A stretch of DNA of 64,000 bases. Source: an uncultured Sterolibacterium sp. GTDB taxonomy: Bacteria; Pseudomonadota; Gammaproteobacteria; Burkholderiales; Rhodocyclaceae. The notes below the pieces were generated by a model. That model did not search any database. It worked only from the letters and a program-made list of their open reading frames with translations, and was not told the DNA's origin. A program made the position numbers and the translations under genes. The DNA lies in the NCBI GenBank assembly GCA_903832735.1, contig CAILCO010000039.1, forward strand, positions 35,473 through 99,472. Direction: 5' to 3'. Numbering within the stretch: position 1 is the first letter of the stretch; the number at the start of each line of letters is the position of its first letter. Shown here piece by piece: positions 60,481 to 64,000 of this stretch.

Positions 60481-61548
60481 ATGGAGTTGGATAACGGCAC
60501 ACCACTATTAGATGAAGCACTATGTCAATTTGAAAAAAGATTAAAAGGACAATTCTTCACGACTACAAACCCATTCGTGAATGAAGCATTCGTTAAATGG
60601 CTTCACGCCATAAATAAGGAACATCCTGAAATTTTGCCGATTGTTGAGCCATTTGCGGGGTCAAATAATATTGTTTGGATGGTACGGGAAATGGGCTTTA
60701 AAAATCCATGGGTCTCTTTCGACATTCAACCGTCAGAAGAAAATTTGGCAGAAGACGTACTGGTAACTACAAGAGACACATTAAGCGACTATCCAAAGGA
60801 CTATAAAGTTTCCATAACAAATCCGCCCTACCTTGCCAAAAATAGTGCCACAAATCGGGGCATGCCGTATGCAGGAGGAGAGTATGAGGATTTATATCAA
60901 AATGCTCTGGCGGTTATGCTGGAAAACACAGACTATGTTGCTGCAATTATTCCAGAAACGTTTATTAAGCAGAACCTCTTTCATAATAGATTGAGTGCCG
61001 TTGTTAGTTTGACTTGCCAGATGTTCGATGACACGGCCCACCCCGTATGTCTTGCCCTTTTCGTACCAGAGTCCGCCAAAAAAGATAAAGCCAACTTCGA
61101 TATATGGCAAGGCAATAGATTGATTGGCAAATACAAAGCACTTGAAGGGCATTTAACCACTCCATTCGTCCGATGGACATGGCATTTCAATGACCCCATT
61201 GGAATGATTGGATTGAAAGGTGCTGATGGTGCGAAAACTGAGGATATCGCATTTATTTTAGGTGAAACCATCCCGTCGGAAGCTGTTAAACCAAGCAGTC
61301 GCCATAACACTCGCATTTCATCACCTGACCTCACCAAGGCAGAGGCTGAAAACATTATTAACATCGCTAATAAATTACTAAAAGCCCGAAGAAAAATTAC
61401 AAAAGATGTTTTTATGACAGCTCATAGAGGATTGCGTGAAGATGGGAAATACCGTAGACGTTTAGATTTCTCGCAAGCACGGGACATTCTTGATTTGGCT
61501 TGCATGGAAATTAACAGAGCGGTTGAGAAAGCAAAGGATTCTGTATGA
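60481..61548 (+). CDS. N6-adenine-type DNA methyltransferase
   Basis: S-adenosylmethionine-dependent DNA methyltransferase of 355 aa. Motifs run in the order X (GQFFTTTNPFVNEAFVKWL), I (EPFAGSNNIVWMV), II (SFDIQPSEE) and IV (SITNPPYLAKNS), the NPPY marking amino-methylation of adenine (or cytosine N4). A target-recognition region would lie in the C-terminal third. The stop overlaps the ATG of the next gene (ATGA), so the two are translated together, as in restriction-modification pairs. The small divergent regulator may act as a control protein. Recognition sequence unknown. Confidence 0.8.
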   Translation: MELDNGTPLLDEALCQFEKRLKGQFFTTTNPFVNEAFVKWLHAINKEHPEILPIVEPFAGSNNIVWMVREMGFKNPWVSFDIQPSEENLAEDVLVTTRDTLSDYPKDYKVSITNPPYLAKNSATNRGMPYAGGEYEDLYQNALAVMLENTDYVAAIIPETFIKQNLFHNRLSAVVSLTCQMFDDTAHPVCLALFVPESAKKDKANFDIWQGNRLIGKYKALEGHLTTPFVRWTWHFNDPIGMIGLKGADGAKTEDIAFILGETIPSEAVKPSSRHNTRISSPDLTKAEAENIINIANKLLKARRKITKDVFMTAHRGLREDGKYRRRLDFSQARDILDLACMEINRAVEKAKDSV

Positions 61549-62306
61549 GTGGACCAAACTACGACTTAACATCTTTATGGCTCAGTAATATAGCTGACGT
61601 AAGAGACAATCCCAATTCAAGAAAAGACTTTGTAGAAAACTGGGCAGAACGTACAGGAACTTCATTTGAGGTTGCATGGCATTGGTTCTGTACGGATGAT
61701 ATGGCGGCGGCACATTTTGCAAAAGACCCCAGAAGACAAAATTCGCATGAACAAATTGCGGGTGAATGGATTAAGAAAATACCAGGTATAAGTAATTTCA
61801 AAAAGCTTGCCAGCCAAGGACCAGAAGCCCTTTATGTTAGCAATGGATTGCCAAAGCCTCTCGACGAATTGGCAAATAATAATACTCCGAAAAGTATAGA
61901 TTTTTATTGGGAGTTAATCTTGCCTTCCGCCAATAAATTCCTTACTTTCTACGCAACGCATAAGCATACTTTTGAAGATGGCGGTTCTCAGGATAATCAA
62001 CTTGAAGATTTAAAGCAATTTACCTTTGAAGCCAGTCGATTACAAAAGGAAATGGGACACCGTTTTCTATCATTGGCAGATGGCCCGTATTATCAAAAAA
62101 TACGAGATGGTGGAATCTGTCATATGGATGAATTGGAAAAAATGCTAATTAACACAAAATACGCCAGAGCTATGACTTGCTCCGAATTGCCAAACTATAT
62201 GATTGAATGTATTCAGGATATGGTAAAGGGGTTGCCAAATGCCGATCAGGACCCTATAAAGACAGCAATTGCTAACCTTATTCTCGAACTCAATCTTTAT
62301 GTCTAA
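61545..62306 (+). CDS. Unrecognised protein coupled to the DNA methyltransferase (candidate restriction enzyme)
   Basis: I do not recognise this 253-residue protein. It is hydrophilic, without signal peptide or membrane helices, and looks mainly helical (ISNFKKLASQGPEALYVSNG, LEDLKQFTFEASRLQKEMGHRF, CSELPNYMIECIQDMV). No clear PD-(D/E)xK, HNH or PLD motif is visible. Its ATG overlaps the stop of the methyltransferase gene, the common layout for a cognate endonuclease or a specificity or accessory factor. That role is inferred from position only. Confidence 0.55.
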   Translation: MSGPNYDLTSLWLSNIADVRDNPNSRKDFVENWAERTGTSFEVAWHWFCTDDMAAAHFAKDPRRQNSHEQIAGEWIKKIPGISNFKKLASQGPEALYVSNGLPKPLDELANNNTPKSIDFYWELILPSANKFLTFYATHKHTFEDGGSQDNQLEDLKQFTFEASRLQKEMGHRFLSLADGPYYQKIRDGGICHMDELEKMLINTKYARAMTCSELPNYMIECIQDMVKGLPNADQDPIKTAIANLILELNLYV

Positions 62307-62372
62307 TTGCACCTTTTGAATGTAAATCCGTGTATCATCCCCTCCATTGCCCTCAACCAATGGAGTCCCTTA

Positions 62373-62702
62373 ATGACCGATGCACAGATAGCCGACATAG
62401 ACCAGCAGATAGCCAGTTTAGAAGCCAAACGGAAGGCCCTATTGGACGAGAGCAGGCAAGAGGCTCTTACAACCACACGGGCCAATGTCGCCAGATACGG
62501 CTTTACAGCGTTTGAATTGGGTTTGGGTGTATCAACCCCCAAGACCACGAATACCAAGGCTCCAACGGCCAAAGCACCCGCTAAATATGCCAACCCCGCT
62601 AATCCTCAACAAACATGGGCGGGTGGCAAAGGTGCAAGGCCTTTATGGGTTCAATCGCATTTAGTGGCTGGTAAGTCGATAGACGACTTGTTGATTAAAT
62701 AG
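62373..62702 (+). CDS. H-NS-like nucleoid-associated protein
   Basis: Protein of 109 aa. The N-terminal half is a short coiled coil (IADIDQQIASLEAKRKALLDESRQEAL), then YGFTAFELGLGV and a Thr/Lys/Ala linker. The C-terminal DNA-binding part is of H-NS type: KYANPANPQQTWAGGKGARPLWV (where relatives have TWSGRGRxPxW) and a final GKSIDDLLIK. H-NS-like proteins bind A/T-rich DNA and silence foreign genes, so an A/T-rich island coding its own copy is a familiar pattern. ATG 62373 is chosen; an upstream in-frame ATG at 62307 adds residues unlike the family. Confidence 0.8.
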   Translation: MTDAQIADIDQQIASLEAKRKALLDESRQEALTTTRANVARYGFTAFELGLGVSTPKTTNTKAPTAKAPAKYANPANPQQTWAGGKGARPLWVQSHLVAGKSIDDLLIK

Positions 62703-62715
62703 GTAGGGTTATTTC

Positions 62716-63636
62716 ATGACCATGCCAACATTTCAAGAAATGTTTCTGCCATTTCTTGCTTGCATTGCTGACGGCAATATACATACAAAGAATGATGTAT
62801 CAGACCATTTGGCAGTTAAATTTAACTTGACACCTGATGAATTAGCGGAAATTCTCCCGAGTGGTAAACAAACCAAGTTCATGAATCGTATTGCATGGAC
62901 TCGCACTTATTTTGGTAAGGCTTTATTGGTTGAATCCACTGGCAGAGGAGTTTTTAAGATTACACAGCGAGGTTTGGATTTATTGGCGAGCAAGCCCGCC
63001 AAGTTTGACATTAAGACGCTTAAACAATATCCAGAGTTTCAAACCTTTCATCAAGCAAGTCCTAATGATTCAACGCAAGATGTCATCGCTAATAACGAGG
63101 TTGTGATAGTGAATGATGAAACGCCAGAAGAGCGTTTGGAATCCAGCTATCAGTCATTACGCAAAGATTTGGCACAATCGTTATTACAGCAAGTTTTACT
63201 TGCTACACCTGCATTCTTTGAACAATTGGTGGTCGATGTATTGGTTTCCATGGGCTACGGGGGTTCAAGGGTAGATGCAGGTAAGGCAATCGGTCAAAGC
63301 GGTGATGAAGGCATTGATGGGGTCATTAAAGAAGACCGATTGGGTTTGGATTTAATCTATCTTCAAGCCAAACGGTGGACAAACCCCGTTGGTCGTCCAC
63401 ATGTACAGAATTTTGTCGGTAGTCTGGTGGGTAAAAGTGCTTCAAAAGGCGTAATGCTTACAACTTCACGCTTTACAGATGAAGCAAAGCAATACGTGAA
63501 ACATTTACCTCAAAAGGTTGTATTGATTGATGGTGAAGAATTGGCAAATCTAATGCTTGAATTCAATGTGGGTGTATCGCCTACTACCACGTATATCGTC
63601 AAGAAGTTGGATATGGACTACTTTGAAGAGTCATAG
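62716..63636 (+). CDS. mrr: Mrr-type restriction endonuclease
   Basis: Protein of 306 aa. The N-terminal winged-helix (Mrr_N) part covers residues 5-100 (GNIHTKNDVSDHLAVKFNLT, RGVFKITQRGLDLL). The C-terminal Mrr_cat domain has AFFEQLVVDVLVSMGYGG, GQSGDEGIDGVI (catalytic Asp) and DLIYLQAKRW (Gln-x-Lys), the PD-(D/E)xK variant seen in Mrr. Such enzymes cut DNA carrying methylated bases. It lies 13 nt after the H-NS-like gene and shares its island with a methyltransferase, so its site must not be the one that enzyme modifies. Followed by a hairpin at 63647. Confidence 0.92.
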   Translation: MTMPTFQEMFLPFLACIADGNIHTKNDVSDHLAVKFNLTPDELAEILPSGKQTKFMNRIAWTRTYFGKALLVESTGRGVFKITQRGLDLLASKPAKFDIKTLKQYPEFQTFHQASPNDSTQDVIANNEVVIVNDETPEERLESSYQSLRKDLAQSLLQQVLLATPAFFEQLVVDVLVSMGYGGSRVDAGKAIGQSGDEGIDGVIKEDRLGLDLIYLQAKRWTNPVGRPHVQNFVGSLVGKSASKGVMLTTSRFTDEAKQYVKHLPQKVVLIDGEELANLMLEFNVGVSPTTTYIVKKLDMDYFEES

Positions 63637-63646
63637 GCATTGATAT

Positions 63647-63660
63647 ACCCGTTTACGGGT
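63647..63660 (+). terminator. Hairpin after mrr
   Basis: ACCCG (63647-63651), TTTA, CGGGT (63656-63660), followed by CTTGTTATCT. A short stem with a modest T-rich tail 10 bp after the mrr stop. Confidence 0.55.
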
Positions 63661-63678
63661 CTTGTTATCTGATAGCAA

Positions 63679-63700
63679 AACGGCCTCAATTGAGGCCGTT
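63679..63700. terminator. Perfect 22-bp palindrome, bidirectional terminator
   Basis: AACGGCCTCAA joined to TTGAGGCCGTT is a perfect 11+11 palindrome. It is followed by GCTTTATT on the plus strand and by TTTTGCT on the minus strand. It sits between mrr and a convergent 55-codon frame and could serve both. Confidence 0.75.
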
Positions 63701-63703
63701 GCT

Positions 63704-63871
63704 TTATTCACATTTGAATAGAACTTCTGATTCGGGCCAACGGCCCAATACACCCGCTGGAATCTCTTTGGTGTGGATAATCTTCACGCCTTTGCCATCA
63801 CGCTTGCAATAGGCATCCGCTTCAAGAATTGCAGCGGCTTTAAGCGTATCGGGTGTTACCCAAAGGCTCAT
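63704..63871 (-). CDS. Small protein of 55 residues, function unknown
   Basis: An open frame from ATG 63871 to TAA 63704-63706 encodes a protein beginning MSLWVTPDTLKAAAILEADA, with one Cys in DAYCKRDGKG and another in the C-terminal FKCE. It is well composed, with island-like codons, and its stop lies at the edge of the 22-bp palindrome, which on this strand follows as a terminator. No family is recognised. No strong ribosome site is visible (CGCTAA precedes the ATG). Confidence 0.45.
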   Translation of the reverse strand: MSLWVTPDTLKAAAILEADAYCKRDGKGVKIIHTKEIPAGVLGRWPESEVLFKCE

Positions 63872-63893
63872 TTAGCGAATGATGTTGTTGAAC

Positions 63894-64000
63894 TCATACC
63901 CTGACGGCGAGAGCGAGCAACTGCACGGGATCCGGGCTGAATCGCGGCGACCGGTCGAGCGCCCTGAACCAACCGAGATAATTTGCGAGGTATTTCGTGG
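63894..64000 (-). CDS. 3' end of a gene from the G+C-rich side, perhaps a transposase
   Basis: On the minus strand an open frame enters from the right edge and stops at TGA (63894-63896). The last ~35 codons read TKYLANYLGWFRALDRSPR, then FSPDPVQLLALAVRV. The KYL-x-NYLGWFRALDR pattern is like the C-terminal end of some DDE transposases, but this is from memory and the fragment is short. The codons are G+C-rich, unlike the adjacent island. The island may end here. Confidence 0.35.
   Translation of the reverse strand, partial: TKYLANYLGWFRALDRSPRFSPDPVQLLALAVRV

Larger units (their letters stand above)
58107..63893. mobile_element. A+T-rich accessory (restriction/defence) island
   Basis: From just after dsbB to about 63.9 kb the base and codon usage shift abruptly to A/T-rich (many TTA, AAA, AAT, TAT codons), then return to G+C-rich at the right edge. 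The stretch carries a transposase-like gene, a small DNA-binding-type gene, a DNA methyltransferase with a coupled unknown gene, an H-NS-like gene and an Mrr endonuclease. This content is typical of horizontally gained islands. Neither end was resolved: no flanking direct repeat or intact attachment site was found. Boundaries are approximate. Confidence 0.7.

Overview
The window is 64 kb of bacterial chromosome. Most of it (about 1-58,100) is G+C-rich with tightly packed, mostly unipolar operons. Gene content points to a respiratory betaproteobacterium, most likely in or near Rhodocyclales/Sterolibacteriaceae: a full rnfABCDGE operon with apbE, rseC and rnfH, ubiA/ubiD, a CysB-linked sulfate assimilation cluster using an APS reductase, CoA-ester catabolic genes, a TRAP solute receptor and a PQQ/haem c dehydrogenase. 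The taxonomic placement is inference from gene content; no rRNA or tRNA gene is present.

Layout. 1-1.4 kb: 5' part of a fumarase/adenylosuccinate lyase-superfamily gene and a TRAP receptor. 1.4-4.3 kb: an OmpR/EnvZ-type two-component pair divergent from a Spy/CpxP-like periplasmic protein. 4.4-6.5 kb: PBP4-type DacB and a FrnE-like DsbA-fold protein. 6.6-9.4 kb: a two-gene unit with a small helical protein and an NB-ARC/TPR (NLR-like) STAND ATPase that share a short G-x-T-V-G-D-N-A motif, at the C-terminus of the first and the N-terminus of the second. This is the arrangement expected of an amyloid-signalling, cell-death type defence pair and is the most interesting locus. 9.5-16.8 kb: an SRPBCC protein, then GMC oxidoreductase, AidB-like and ordinary acyl-CoA dehydrogenases and an SCP-x-type thiolase, probably one catabolic operon read leftward from a promoter overlapped by a large palindrome next to a divergent TetR gene. 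16.9-20.6 kb: an unknown protein and a radical SAM/SPASM enzyme, DUF2889 and ubiD. 20.7-28.2 kb: hybrid sensor kinase, ubiA, Tat-targeted FAH-family protein, DapA-family aldolase and recG with an in-frame insertion. 28.2-30.2 kb: ridA, a SPOR protein and DUF2802, bracketed by two inverted copies of a 121-bp repeat. 30.5-37.3 kb: the Rnf operon. 37.3-49.2 kb: thioesterase, Atm1-like ABC exporter, DHA2 MFS pump, DUF1080 lipoprotein, PQQ/cytochrome dehydrogenase, GltIJKL-type amino-acid ABC importer, NYN-LOTUS protein and LVIVD-repeat protein. 49.2-58.1 kb: thioesterase, alpha/beta hydrolase, then CysB divergent from a TSUP transporter, cysI, DUF934, cysH, cysD, cysN and dsbB.

58.1-63.9 kb is visibly A+T-rich and differs sharply from the rest. 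It carries a zinc-ribbon DDE transposase-like gene, a small putative ribbon-helix-helix protein, an N6-adenine-type DNA methyltransferase translationally coupled to an unrecognised gene, an H-NS-like protein and an Mrr-type restriction endonuclease, with strong palindromic terminators. I read it as a horizontally acquired restriction/defence island. G+C-rich sequence resumes at the right edge with what may be the 3' end of another transposase gene.

Several non-coding signals are reported separately: dispersed inverted repeats (one family touching the recG start and perhaps inserted in recG), a short hairpin repeat abutting the stop codons of two unrelated genes, a hairpin element before the ABC exporter, and operator-like palindromes at the thiolase/TetR, cysB/TSUP and small island regulator loci.
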